A stretch of 64,000 nt of DNA from G965205725 sp965205725 (GCA_965205725.1 OZ242189.1:1860001-1924000), one strand, 5' to 3'; shown: positions 17,861 to 26,128, counted from the first letter of the stretch. Numbers and translations are program-made. The notes: generated from the letters alone by a model not told the origin.

Positions 17861-17949
17861 AGGATATTCCTTCTTGTTGTTTATTTTTGCTGAGCTACAC
17901 TCGTAATGTAGAAAGTGACACAATGTTCAATACACAAGAGAGCACTAAC

Positions 17950-18423
17950 ATGAGCACCTTCCATACTATCACGATGGCATCTATTACGGGTGAGCCGGTG
18001 AATTTTGACCTATATCGCGGCCAGGTATGCCTGGTGGTAAACGTCGCCAGCCAGTGAGGCCTTACCCCCCAGTACGCAGGTCTGCGTGCCTTGCATGAAG
18101 AAAATGACGGTCTCACCGTTATGGGGTTCCCCTGTAATCAGTTTGGTGCGCAAGAGCCTGGCAGTGATGCCGAAATTCTTGAATTTGCCAGCAGCAACTA
18201 CGCTGTGAACTTCCCGCTGTTTTCAAAAATCGAAGTGAATGGCGAGGGTGCCTGTGAGTTATACCAATGGCTGACTGCTGCCCAGGCTGACGAAGAGGGC
18301 AATTCTGATATCGCCTGGAACTTCACCAAGTTTTTGGTCGACCGCGACGGCAACGCGGTTGCACGGTTCTCGCCTATAGTTACCCCGGAAGAAATCTGCG
18401 AGCAGCTCGGCCAGTGGTCTTAG
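17950..18423 (+). CDS. Selenocysteine-containing glutathione peroxidase (in-frame UGA)
   Basis: Reading ATG 17950 to TAG 18421-18423 gives 157 residues with one internal TGA at codon 36 (18055-18057). It falls exactly where the family has its catalytic Cys or Sec: VNVASQ-UGA-GLTPQYAGL. The rest of the active site is intact: FPCNQFGAQEPG (catalytic Gln) and WNFTKFLVD (catalytic Trp and Asn). The frame is open on both sides without other defects, so decay is unlikely. A hairpin 14-32 nt after the UGA has an AGGUCU loop identical to that of the E. coli fdhF SECIS. It should reduce hydroperoxides with glutathione or thioredoxin. A standard gene finder would miss the N-terminal 36 codons or call a pseudogene. 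Confidence 0.85.
18055..18089 (+). promoter_or_regulatory. UGA codon and bacterial SECIS-like hairpin of the GPx gene
   Basis: After the UGA at 18055-18057, bases 18072-18077 (GTACGC) pair with 18084-18089 (GCGTGC) around the loop AGGTCT (18078-18083). The loop starts 20 nt after the UGA, within the bacterial SECIS range. In E. coli fdhF the SelB-binding loop is also AGGUCU, 17 nt after its UGA. Confidence 0.8.
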
Positions 18424-18480
18424 CCTGTTGCCTGAACCGCAAACCGTTAGAGCGGCTGTCCGATATAGAGAATAGAATAG

Positions 18481-18621
18481 GAGCAGGCGACGCACGATTT
18501 GGTTATTCGCGGCGGCAAGGTTTATGACAGTGTGGTTGCGCGCCGTTTTATGCTGATGCGGCGTGAGGTCATTGAGGCGGGACACAGTGAAATCGACGCC
18601 GCAGCGCCCACTTACACTTAA
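18481..18621 (+). pseudogene. Remnant of an amidohydrolase-like gene (N-terminal piece)
   Basis: An open stretch of 46 codons with DLVIRGGKVYDS, the start signature of N-acyl-D-amino-acid deacylases and related amidohydrolases, then an unrelated-looking tail ending at TAA 18619-18621. There is no metal-binding HxH motif, so it cannot be a working enzyme. It appears to be the two ends of a gene joined by a deletion. Its stop overlaps the ribosome site of the next gene. Confidence 0.5.
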
Positions 18622-18632
18622 GGAGATAAAAA

Positions 18633-18971
18633 GTGGCAAAGAAAATTGAGTGGTACTACCACCGCCCTGGCTGAACCAGCTGTACCAGAGCCGCCAAGTT
18701 CTTGGGGGACAATAGTATTGATATTGCTGAGCAAGTACCTGCCAGTAAGAAGTTGGGTGAAGCAGATGCGGCGGGCTTGCTGAAAGCTGCCAGTAAACTC
18801 TATGTTGCCAAAGGCAAGAAGCTCAGCGAATTTACAGGTGGCAGGGCCGATGCTGATGCGGTTGCAGCGATGTTGGGGCCAACCGGCAATTTGCGCGCGC
18901 CCACTCTTGTGACAGGCAAAACCTTGATTGTCGGGTTTAATGAGGAGCTGTTTCGGGAGCAACTGGGATAG
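18633..18971 (+). CDS. ArsC-like thioredoxin-fold selenoprotein (UxxC)
   Basis: GTG 18633, preceded by AGGAG at 18621-18625, opens a 112-residue frame with one internal TGA at codon 14 (18672-18674): YYHRPG-UGA-TSCTRAAKFL. This makes a Sec-x-x-Cys redox motif at the position of the ArsC/Spx active site. The C-terminal part fits the fold: GNLRAPTLVTGKTLIVGF contains the cis-proline RAPT motif of ArsC-like proteins. A hairpin 17-34 nt after the UGA has a G at the first loop position. ArsC-family (seleno)proteins are known from other phyla. A redox role is likely; arsenate reduction itself is not shown. Confidence 0.8.
18672..18708 (+). promoter_or_regulatory. UGA codon and SECIS-like hairpin of the ArsC-like gene
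   Basis: After UGA 18672-18674, CCGCCAA (18691-18697) pairs with TTGGGGG (18702-18708), with one G-G mismatch, around the loop GTTC (18698-18701). The loop begins with the conserved G and lies 23 nt from the UGA, inside the bacterial SECIS range. Confidence 0.7.
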
Positions 18972-18979
18972 ATCTATCG

Positions 18980-19099
18980 GTGAAGGGGTTTGCAGCCAGT
19001 CTGGGAACTTTTTATACCGAATTGGCATTGCCGGAGCGGTTTGCCGCTGCTCGTGATGCAGAGTTCAGCGCTGTTGAACTGACTATGAGTCCGTTAAGC
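18980..19099 (+). pseudogene. Remnant of a hydroxypyruvate isomerase-like gene
   Basis: From a GTG at 18980 the first 35 or so codons read FAASLGTFYTELALPERFAAARD and AVEL, matching the N-terminus of hydroxypyruvate isomerase (Hyi, TIM barrel). After that the similarity stops and the frame runs into the tRNA-Ala region. Only the first strand and helix of the barrel remain, so this is a truncated leftover. Confidence 0.6.
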
Positions 19100-19120
19100 T
19101 ATTGGTTTTACTGGAGAAAT

Positions 19121-19196
19121 TGGTGGAGCTATGCGGGATCGAACCGCAGACCTCAACACTGCCAGTGTTGCGCTCTCCCAGCTGAGCTATAGCCCC
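19121..19196 (-). tRNA. tRNA-Ala (anticodon GGC)
   Basis: Read on the minus strand, the 76-nt gene starts GGGGCTATAGCTCAGCTGGG, has the anticodon loop CTGGCAG (GGC), the T-arm GGTTCGATCCC and an encoded CCA end (19121-19123). The acceptor stem GGGGCTA / TAGCTCC pairs with one G-T, and the Ala identity is supported by the GGC anticodon. It lies 47 bp downstream of gltX on the same strand, so they may be cotranscribed. Its 3' end faces the patch of selenoprotein genes and gene remnants. Confidence 0.95.
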
Positions 19197-19243
19197 AAAA
19201 AAGAGGGCGCATTTTAGTGAGACGCCCCGGCCGTGTCAAATCG

Positions 19244-20731
19244 CTAGCGGCCCAGTTGCTGGTACTTTTTCTCCAGTTTTTTCAGACCTTTCTTGGATAC
19301 ACCACCCAGTACCTCAATAGCGTGACGCAAACGGGCACGGCTCATATCCGGGCCAAGCAAACCCATTGCGTCAAACACTGAAAATGAGGCTGTGGAGCCG
19401 GTGATGGCAATAAAGAATGGCGCCAAAAAATCCATCATCTTCACTTCGAGTGCGTCAGCCACCGCCTTAACTGCGGCGAAGATGGTGTCACGCTCCCAGG
19501 TGCTCAATGCCTCTAAGCGCCACAACACAAACTGCAAGGCTTTCACAATATCGTCCCTGTCACCTTTACAGTCTTCAAAGTCAGCCTCACTCAGTGGCAG
19601 CGTGCCAGACGCCAGAAAGCCTACCAGCGGCGCAAAGTCACTCAGGGTTTCCATGCGCTGGCGAGCGTGCGGCAAAACTTTCAGCAGATTTTCTTTGTTT
19701 AGGGCCCACTGCACCAATCGCTTTGCCAACTCTTCATCCGTGTGACCTTCACGAATCCACAAACCGTTTAACCAGCTCAGCTTCTCCACATCGAAAATCG
19801 GCCCGCCTAAAGACACGCGCTGAATATCAAAGTTCGCCAGCATGTCGTCCAGTGAGAACTGTTCACGCTCATCGGGCATGGACCAACCCATGCGCCCCAA
19901 ATAGTTGAGCAACGCCTCAGGCAGATAGCCCATGCGCTGATAGTAAAGAATGCTGGTTGGATTCTTGCGCTTACTCAATTTGCTTTTGTCGGGATTACGC
20001 AGCAATGGCAGATGGCAGAGCTGCGGCATATCCCAAACAAAATATTCGTAGAGCAACTTGTGCTTGGGCGCCGAGTTAATCCACTCTTCACCACGCAGTA
20101 TGTGAGTAATGCCCATCAGGTGATCATCCACCACATTGGCCAGATGATAGGTCGGCATGCCGTCAGACTTCAGTAGAATCTGTGCATCTACCATGGACCA
20201 ATCCAGTTCGATGGTGCCACGCAACATATCGTCTACCGAGCAGCTACCCTCTTCTTCGGGCACGGTCATACGAATTACAGCAGGCGCACCAGCCGCTTTA
20301 CGTTTCGCTTGTTCCTGTGCATCAAGTCTCAAATCGGAGGCTTTCAGCGCAGTGCTATTACCCGCTTTGCGGCGTGATTCACGCAACTGGTTCAATTCAT
20401 CCGGGGTGCGATAGCAATAAAAGGCCTTATCTTCTGCCACCAGTTGCTCGGCGTACTTGGCGTAAATATTCATGCGCTCGCTCTGCCGATAGGGGCCAAA
20501 ATCACCGCCAACATCAGGGCCTTCATCCCACTCCAGGCCCAGCCAACGCAGACTGTCGAGAATGGCTTGCTCGGATTCTGGTGTACTGCGCGCCTGATCT
20601 GTATCTTCTATACGCAGCAGAAACTGACCACCGTGAGCACGGGCAAAGCACAGATTGAACAGTGCTATATAGGCAGTGCCTAGGTGCGGACCGCCAGTAG
20701 GCGATGGCGCGACGCGGGTGCGAACTGTCAT
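19244..20731 (-). CDS. gltX: Glutamyl-tRNA synthetase
   Basis: The full discriminating GltX of 495 residues: APSPTGGPHLGTAY near the N-terminus (HIGH variant HLGT), LLRIEDTDQARS, the GEEWINSAPKH block, and KLSKRKN as the KMSKS loop near residue 253, followed by the all-helical anticodon-binding C-terminal half. It charges tRNA(Glu) for translation and tetrapyrrole synthesis. tRNA-Ala follows on the same strand. Confidence 0.97.
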   Translation of the reverse strand: MTVRTRVAPSPTGGPHLGTAYIALFNLCFARAHGGQFLLRIEDTDQARSTPESEQAILDSLRWLGLEWDEGPDVGGDFGPYRQSERMNIYAKYAEQLVAEDKAFYCYRTPDELNQLRESRRKAGNSTALKASDLRLDAQEQAKRKAAGAPAVIRMTVPEEEGSCSVDDMLRGTIELDWSMVDAQILLKSDGMPTYHLANVVDDHLMGITHILRGEEWINSAPKHKLLYEYFVWDMPQLCHLPLLRNPDKSKLSKRKNPTSILYYQRMGYLPEALLNYLGRMGWSMPDEREQFSLDDMLANFDIQRVSLGGPIFDVEKLSWLNGLWIREGHTDEELAKRLVQWALNKENLLKVLPHARQRMETLSDFAPLVGFLASGTLPLSEADFEDCKGDRDDIVKALQFVLWRLEALSTWERDTIFAAVKAVADALEVKMMDFLAPFFIAITGSTASFSVFDAMGLLGPDMSRARLRHAIEVLGGVSKKGLKKLEKKYQQLGR

Positions 20732-20792
20732 GGTATGGCCTTACAGATATACAGGGCGGTATTATATGGGATTTAGACTCCTGCGGCAGTAG

Positions 20793-21134
20793 CGCACCCT
20801 GCTCTTCTGCCAAAATATGTGGCATCGCCTATCGACATACCGCTGGCTTTACCCTGATGTGCTTTACCTTGATGTAGGCCACTACAGTGGCCTGAGCGAA
20901 TTTATAAGCGGCTTTAAATTCCCGATGGGGTCTGATCGGAACTCACGGATAGATGAGTGAGTGGTGGTGGCTCCCACCTGTGACGCCATTGATGTCGGCA
21001 CCCATAAGGTCAAATTGCCTGCCGACATGCACGCAGGCGATAAGGTCTTTATTCCCTGCACAGGAGCATACACCAACACTTGTGCCACTCGATTCAATGG
21101 CTTTGATGCCCCGGAAGTGGTTTTCATCAATTAA
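20793..21134 (+). pseudogene. C-terminal remnant of ornithine decarboxylase-type enzyme
   Basis: The frame reads RWLYPDVLYLDVGHYSGLSEF, then after an in-frame TGA at 20958-20960, APTCDAIDVG and FIPCTGAYTNTCATRFNGF, ending at TAA 21132-21134. These are the conserved C-terminal motifs of fold-type III ornithine/diaminopimelate decarboxylases (GPTCDS and GAYT). The N-terminal barrel with the PLP lysine is missing and gltX runs in from the other side, so this is a decayed 3' fragment. Confidence 0.7.
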
Positions 21135-21174
21135 TACCCTGTAAACTGCCGCTCCCTGATAGTTCGGAGCGGCG

Positions 21175-22200
21175 GTGCCAACACCTCTCTCACATCGATT
21201 TTGCATCGCACCAATGATGGATTGGTCGGATCGCCACTGCCGTTATTTTTGGCGGCTACTCAGCAAAAATACTTTGTTGTACACAGAAATGGTTACCACT
21301 GGCGCGCTGATTCACGGCGACCGCGAGAGATTCCTCACCTTTAACTCCGAAGAACACCCAATTGCACTGCAACTCGGTGGCAGCAAACCGGAAGAACTGG
21401 CCCAATGCAGTCGCTGGGCTGAAGCATGGGGCTACGATGAGGTCAACCTGAACTGCGGCTGTCCCTCGGACCAGGTTCAATCAGGAATGTTTGGAGCCTG
21501 CCTGATGGCCGAACCGGAACAGGTCAAAGATTGTATGTCGGCGATGTCGGAATCTGTGAACATTCCCGCCACAATAAAGCATCGCATCGGTATTGATGGC
21601 ATGGAGTCCTATCAGCAGATGCTGGACTTTGTATCAACGGTCGCCCAATCCGGTATTTCCACGTTTATAGTGCATGCCCGCAAAGCCTGGCTGCATGGTT
21701 TAAGCCCAAAGCAGAATCGGGAGATTCCTCCATTACACTACAACTGGGTTTATCAATTGAAGCGCGATGCTCCCGACCTGGAGGTGGTCATTAATGGCGG
21801 CATCAACAGCGTCGAAGAATCTTTGCAGCATCTCAATTTTACTGACGGTGTGATGATTGGACGGGAGGCTTACCAAAACCCCTTTATGTTAACTAATATA
21901 GACTCCGCTCTCTTTGAAGATCATGCGACATTGGCAAGTCGAGAGGGGATACTGCTAGAGTTGTTACCCTACATAGAAGAGCAAATGGCTGCGGGTGCAC
22001 CGCTACATCATATTACCCGCCATATTCTTGGACTGTTTCAAAATGTGCCGGGCGCTCGCAAATTTAGACGCCACTTGAGCGAGAATGCCTACAAACCCGG
22101 CGCAAAAATTGAAGTACTTTTGCAGGCACTCAGCATCGTCGAAGAAGAAAAACAGCGCATTGCGGAACGCAATAAAAATACGGAGAGAGACACAACATGA
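21175..22200 (+). CDS. dusA: tRNA-dihydrouridine synthase A
   Basis: DusA reduces U20/U20a in tRNA D-loops with FMN. The 341-residue TIM-barrel protein has the N-terminal FCIAPMMDWSDRHCRYFWR, the NLNCGCPSDQVQSGMFGACLM block with the catalytic cysteine, the substrate-binding KHRIGID and IVHARKAWL, and the flavin phosphate motif VINGGI. The start is a GTG at 21175 with GGAG five bases upstream. tal begins within its stop codon (ATGA), the same dusA-tal pairing as in Pseudomonas. Confidence 0.96.
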   Translation: MPTPLSHRFCIAPMMDWSDRHCRYFWRLLSKNTLLYTEMVTTGALIHGDRERFLTFNSEEHPIALQLGGSKPEELAQCSRWAEAWGYDEVNLNCGCPSDQVQSGMFGACLMAEPEQVKDCMSAMSESVNIPATIKHRIGIDGMESYQQMLDFVSTVAQSGISTFIVHARKAWLHGLSPKQNREIPPLHYNWVYQLKRDAPDLEVVINGGINSVEESLQHLNFTDGVMIGREAYQNPFMLTNIDSALFEDHATLASREGILLELLPYIEEQMAAGAPLHHITRHILGLFQNVPGARKFRRHLSENAYKPGAKIEVLLQALSIVEEEKQRIAERNKNTERDTT

Positions 22201-23156
22201 ACAGCAAGTTGGATCAACTAAAAGGTATGACACTTGTGGTCGCTGATACCGGCGACATTGAAGCCATACGCAAATTTGAGCCTGAAGATGCAACCACCAA
22301 TCCCTCCCTTCTCTTAAAAGCGGCACAGCTTCCCCATTATCAGCATTTGCTGAAAGACGCTCGAGCTGCCAGCTCATCTGGCGATCTGAGCAGCTCAGAA
22401 CAGCTAGCTCATTGTTGCGATACGCTCGCAGTGAGTATCGGTTGTGAAATTCTCAACATAGTACCGGGCCGAGTATCAACAGAAGTTGATGCGAGATTGT
22501 CGTTCGACAGGCAAGCCACCGTAGAACGCGGCAAGCACTTAATTGGTTTATACGAATCGGCCGGTATCGGCCGCGAGCGTATTCTGATAAAAACTGCCTC
22601 GACCTGGGAAGGTATTCAGGCTGCGAAGCAACTTGAGAAAGACGGCATTAATTGCAACCTGACCCTGCTATTTGGTTTTTCTCAGGCCGCAGCATGTGCA
22701 GATGCCGGTGTATTTCTGATCTCCCCGTTTGTCGGCCGCATTCTCGACTGGTATAAGGCCAACACCGACCTGGTTGTAAATACTGCCGATGACGATCCTG
22801 GGGTTCAGTCGGTCAGCCAGATCTATAACTACTACAAGAGTCATAATTACCGCACCATCGTGATGGGAGCCAGCTTCAGAAACAGTGGTGAAATTGAAGC
22901 CCTCGCTGGCTGCGACAGGCTCACCATCAGTCCGCAACTTCTGGATGAACTCAGCAGCGACTCTGGCGCGCTCAAGCAACGTCTAAATCGCGATCTGGCC
23001 ACCTCCAGCCTCGATAGACTACACTTGATTGAGAGTGATTTTCGCTTCGACCTCAATAGTGATGCTATGGTCACAGAGAAACTGGCCGAAGGAATTCGCA
23101 GTTTTGTCGCCGATCAAGTCAGACTGGAAGATCTGTTGCGAGGAGTGAATGCTTAA
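22197..23156 (+). CDS. tal: Transaldolase
   Basis: Class I transaldolase (319 aa) of the non-oxidative pentose phosphate pathway. Recognised blocks are DATTNPSLLLKA (residues 31-42), VSTEVDARLSFD, the Schiff-base lysine in ILIKTASTWEGIQAA and NLTLLFGFSQA, then SPFVGRILDWYK. Length and order fit TalB. It starts in the dusA stop and its own end overlaps the next gene's start by 8 bp. Confidence 0.96.
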   Translation: MNSKLDQLKGMTLVVADTGDIEAIRKFEPEDATTNPSLLLKAAQLPHYQHLLKDARAASSSGDLSSSEQLAHCCDTLAVSIGCEILNIVPGRVSTEVDARLSFDRQATVERGKHLIGLYESAGIGRERILIKTASTWEGIQAAKQLEKDGINCNLTLLFGFSQAAACADAGVFLISPFVGRILDWYKANTDLVVNTADDDPGVQSVSQIYNYYKSHNYRTIVMGASFRNSGEIEALAGCDRLTISPQLLDELSSDSGALKQRLNRDLATSSLDRLHLIESDFRFDLNSDAMVTEKLAEGIRSFVADQVRLEDLLRGVNA

Positions 23157-23592
23157 GTCATTAGCCGTTTTATTTGGAAAGTCTGAAGAAGAGAATTCAG
23201 CCGATCTTGAACATCGCCTGCGCCTGGCCGCGGCGGCTCTTTTGATTGAAATGTCGCGAGCCGATTATGTTGTGGAACCTGAAGAGCAGCGTACACTGGA
23301 GATCGTACTCCATGCAGCTTTGAACATTTCCGCAAGCGAGACAGCCGAGCTGGTTGAGTTGGCGGGAGCCGTAGCTGACCAGGCTACATCCCTCTACGAA
23401 TTCACCCGATTGATTAACGACCACTACGACAAAAGCCAGAAATTACTGCTCATTCAGTCGCTGTGGCGAGTGGCTTATGCCGACGGTGATCTGGATAAAT
23501 ATGAAGAGCGGCTCATTCGCCAGGTGTCAGATTTAATACATGTTTCGCATAAAGACTTCATGCGTTTGAAACTTAAAGTTGCGGATATCTAA
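23149..23592 (+). CDS. TerB-like protein
   Basis: A 147-residue, mainly helical, acidic protein with the TerB-type pattern: two acidic helix-turn segments, LIEMSRADYVVEPEEQRTLEIVL (metal-binding-like acidic residues) and WRVAYADGDLDKYEERLIRQV. TerB family proteins are linked to tellurite resistance and metal sensing, but single stand-alone members like this have no defined role. It overlaps tal by 8 bp and is probably the last gene of dusA-tal. Confidence 0.8.
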   Translation: MLKSLAVLFGKSEEENSADLEHRLRLAAAALLIEMSRADYVVEPEEQRTLEIVLHAALNISASETAELVELAGAVADQATSLYEFTRLINDHYDKSQKLLLIQSLWRVAYADGDLDKYEERLIRQVSDLIHVSHKDFMRLKLKVADI

Positions 23593-23629
23593 AAGAGCTG
23601 TTTATCCGGCTCAGGGCTGTTTATTTGGC

Positions 23630-24109
23630 TCAGGGCTGTTCCAGTACCGCCATAAGATCTTTGAACCGCTCACGGTTTTCTTCACTTAAGTCCATCAATA
23701 CCCGATGAGCCTCTATGACTTTGCACCTGACGCTTTCTGCGTCATCGGAGACCGCCGGCACATCTGCAATGGAATCGAGACCACCACAGGCCTCCTCAAG
23801 AATTTCGAAAATGCGGCTGAACGCCATACTCTGTAGCAGACGATTGATCCCCGCATCGTTGGAATAAATCACCGGTTTAAATCCGTGTTGCTTTTCGGTG
23901 CGCAAAGCCAACCTCGCCAAAATGCCCAGGGTTGTGCTATCGATACCCTCTGCTTCGCACAGGTCTACAACCACGCTTTCAAAACCAATATCATCAAGCA
24001 TATGACTCAGATAATCTTCGATAGATGCACACAAATTAACCCGCACATCGCCAATCATCTTCAAGGCATAGGCGCCGTCATGCTCCGCAGCCAGTATCCG
24101 CCCTTCCAC
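23630..24109 (-). CDS. STAS-domain anti-sigma factor antagonist
   Basis: A 159-residue protein with an N-terminal STAS domain (about 1-100). The phosphorylatable serine lies in EGIDSTTLGILARLAL, the position where SpoIIAA-type antagonists are switched by kinases. The C-terminal 55 residues form an extra acidic helix. It lies 2 bp after the PP2C response regulator, which would be the phosphatase that acts on it. The same pair precedes mlaA in Pseudomonas. The partner kinase is not in the window. Confidence 0.9.
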   Translation of the reverse strand: MEGRILAAEHDGAYALKMIGDVRVNLCASIEDYLSHMLDDIGFESVVVDLCEAEGIDSTTLGILARLALRTEKQHGFKPVIYSNDAGINRLLQSMAFSRIFEILEEACGGLDSIADVPAVSDDAESVRCKVIEAHRVLMDLSEENRERFKDLMAVLEQP

Positions 24110-24111
24110 TA

Positions 24112-25293
24112 TCAGGCACCCTTTCCAATAAACATGGCAGCTATATCATCGGGAGCGGCGCTAACCTTATCCAGGCCCAACTGCACAACCACCTGCTCAG
24201 GTGAATCGGCGGCGGCTGCAAATACCTCAAGGAAGTATTTTTCCTTTTCCACCAGATTGGCTGGTGGCAATATTTCCAAAATACCGTCAGAAAACATGGC
24301 CAACATAAATTGATCAGGCAATTGAATGTTGCATTCAGTGTAGCATGCGTCTTCCATAATGCCCACCGCGGTGCCCTCACCTTCCAGATAAATGGCACCA
24401 CCATTGGCTACCAAAACAGGCAGCGGTAAATGTCCAGCCACGCTATAGCGCAGGGTATTGGTTTGAAAATCAATCACCCCCACCACCAAGGTGGCAAACT
24501 TGCCAATGGCGAGTTCCAACAGGTCATGATTCGCCTGTTCCATCATCGCAATAGGATTGAGGATGCTATTGTCGCTACGGTGTATATAGTCGGAACGTTT
24601 GCGGGCAAACAAATTTTTAAGCAGCACAGTGACAAAGGCAGATGAGGAGCCATGACCAGACACATCTGCAATGACAAAGGTCGCGTGACTATCGCCAACC
24701 AAAAAGTAATCAGTGAAATCGCCGCTCAAGTACAGGGAAGGAATCACTGAGTGGTTGAATACATAGCCACCTAAAACCAGGGGTGATTTTGGCAGCATCC
24801 GCATCTGTACAACACGTCCCGCTTGTTGGTCTTGCTCCAGCATTCGAACATTGCCCTGCAATTCGGCGTTGGTTTGTTCCAACTCTCGACGATATGTCTG
24901 ATTTTCACGCTGTAGCGCGCGTTGCGACATACAGCGCTCCACCGATGTATACAGTGCTTCCCAATCATCCAGTGGCAACGTGAAAAAATCATTAAAGCCA
25001 AGTCGCAACGCCGTCATTACCTGCATTTCATCAGGCTTGGAGGACAGCATTATTGCAGTAACATCTAGCTGACGTTCATTCAGCACTTCCATCACACTAT
25101 CCCAGGAGATGCCCTGCATACCAATATCACACAGCACCACATCGACATCTTCGTCGATATCTGCTTCCAGGGAGGGGTCAACTTCATTAACAATTTCTAC
25201 ATAATAGCCGCGCAGGGCTAAACGATCCGCAATGGGCTCAGCGAGCGCGGAATCGTGTTCTAGAAGTAAAATATGTCCCTTGCGTTCACTCAT
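24112..25293 (-). CDS. Response regulator with PP2C-type serine phosphatase output
   Basis: A 393-residue regulator with a CheY-like receiver at residues 1-115, with phospho-acceptor Asp in VVLCDIGMQG. A coiled-coil linker (residues 125-165, LEQTNAELQGNVRMLEQDQQ) leads to a SpoIIE/PP2C domain with metal-binding aspartates in SGDFTDYF, IADVSGHGSS and, near the end, SDGILE. It should dephosphorylate the STAS protein encoded 2 bp downstream, a partner-switching arrangement. The ATG at 25293 starts the receiver at MSERKGHILLLEHD; an in-frame start 42 bp upstream is rejected. Confidence 0.92.
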   Translation of the reverse strand: MSERKGHILLLEHDSALAEPIADRLALRGYYVEIVNEVDPSLEADIDEDVDVVLCDIGMQGISWDSVMEVLNERQLDVTAIMLSSKPDEMQVMTALRLGFNDFFTLPLDDWEALYTSVERCMSQRALQRENQTYRRELEQTNAELQGNVRMLEQDQQAGRVVQMRMLPKSPLVLGGYVFNHSVIPSLYLSGDFTDYFLVGDSHATFVIADVSGHGSSSAFVTVLLKNLFARKRSDYIHRSDNSILNPIAMMEQANHDLLELAIGKFATLVVGVIDFQTNTLRYSVAGHLPLPVLVANGGAIYLEGEGTAVGIMEDACYTECNIQLPDQFMLAMFSDGILEILPPANLVEKEKYFLEVFAAAADSPEQVVVQLGLDKVSAAPDDIAAMFIGKGA

Positions 25294-25395
25294 CAGGGCA
25301 CACTTTGACCATACCTCGCGGAACCCTACTCCCATCAGGGGGGGTACTGCAAGCAGGAGAGGCTGGAACTGCCAAGGATTTCACAATCTGGAATG

Positions 25396-26124
25396 TTACT
25401 CGTCCCAATCGAACTCATCTTCAAAATCTGAAAACGAATCCTGCACCACACCATCATTAACAAGAACTTCGCGCTGCTGCAAATAAACATCCCGAATAAA
25501 GATGTAACGGTCCCCGGAAATCAGTTCTTCTGCATCTGCCAGCGCGGCACGTGTATGAATCACCTCGAGACCCAATAAGCCGCTCCTCCCGGCAAAGCTC
25601 TCGACCTGCCACTGCTGGACCGAAGCAAACGCATCAAACAAATAGCCGGTGCCACTGCGCAGGGTTCGAGGGCCAAAGAAGGGGATCATCAAGTAGGGGC
25701 CAGAGTCAGCGCCCCAAACTGCCAGGGTATGACCAAAATCGGTGCGATAAGGCGGTATGCCCATTTCAGAGGCAACGTCAATCAGGCCAAGCATGCCCAC
25801 CGTAGAATTAACCACGAAACGACTACTGTCCTGCGCCACGCCAAGCAAACGCCCTTGTAATACTGCGTTTATAGCGCCGTTAAAGTCGTAGAGATTAGCA
25901 AAGAAGTTACTCACTCCGCGCTCTACGAAATCTGGCATTACTGCGCTATAGCCACGCGATACCGGCGCCAGAACTTTCCGGTCCAACCCATCGTTAAACG
26001 CAAATACTTTGCGATTGAAGCTCTCATAGGGGTCGACCACTCGGGCTTCCTGGTTGACTACTTCCTTGGCAGCGCAGGCCTGCAAGCCAATTACGATGAA
26101 CATCAAAAAAAACGGGCGCAACAT
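25396..26124 (-). CDS. mlaA: MlaA (VacJ), outer-membrane lipid-asymmetry lipoprotein
   Basis: MlaA removes misplaced phospholipid from the outer leaflet of the outer membrane and passes it to the Mla system. The 242-residue protein starts with a lipoprotein signal MLRPFFLMFIVIGLQAC (lipobox LQAC) and contains DPYESFNRKVFAFND, NFFANLYDFNGAINAVLQG, RFVVNSTVG and FGHTLAVWG. The start at 26124 is set by the signal peptide. The IS630 element ends 4 bp upstream (26129), so the native upstream DNA is displaced; reading open into the IS gives a spurious 31-residue extension. Confidence 0.94.
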   Translation of the reverse strand: MLRPFFLMFIVIGLQACAAKEVVNQEARVVDPYESFNRKVFAFNDGLDRKVLAPVSRGYSAVMPDFVERGVSNFFANLYDFNGAINAVLQGRLLGVAQDSSRFVVNSTVGMLGLIDVASEMGIPPYRTDFGHTLAVWGADSGPYLMIPFFGPRTLRSGTGYLFDAFASVQQWQVESFAGRSGLLGLEVIHTRAALADAEELISGDRYIFIRDVYLQQREVLVNDGVVQDSFSDFEDEFDWDE

Positions 26125-26128
26125 TCTA

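Noticed and set aside
20958..20960. In-frame TGA in the decarboxylase remnant as a further selenocysteine codon
   Set aside because: The family has no catalytic Cys/Sec at this place and two thirds of the gene is gone; this is a nonsense change in a fragment.
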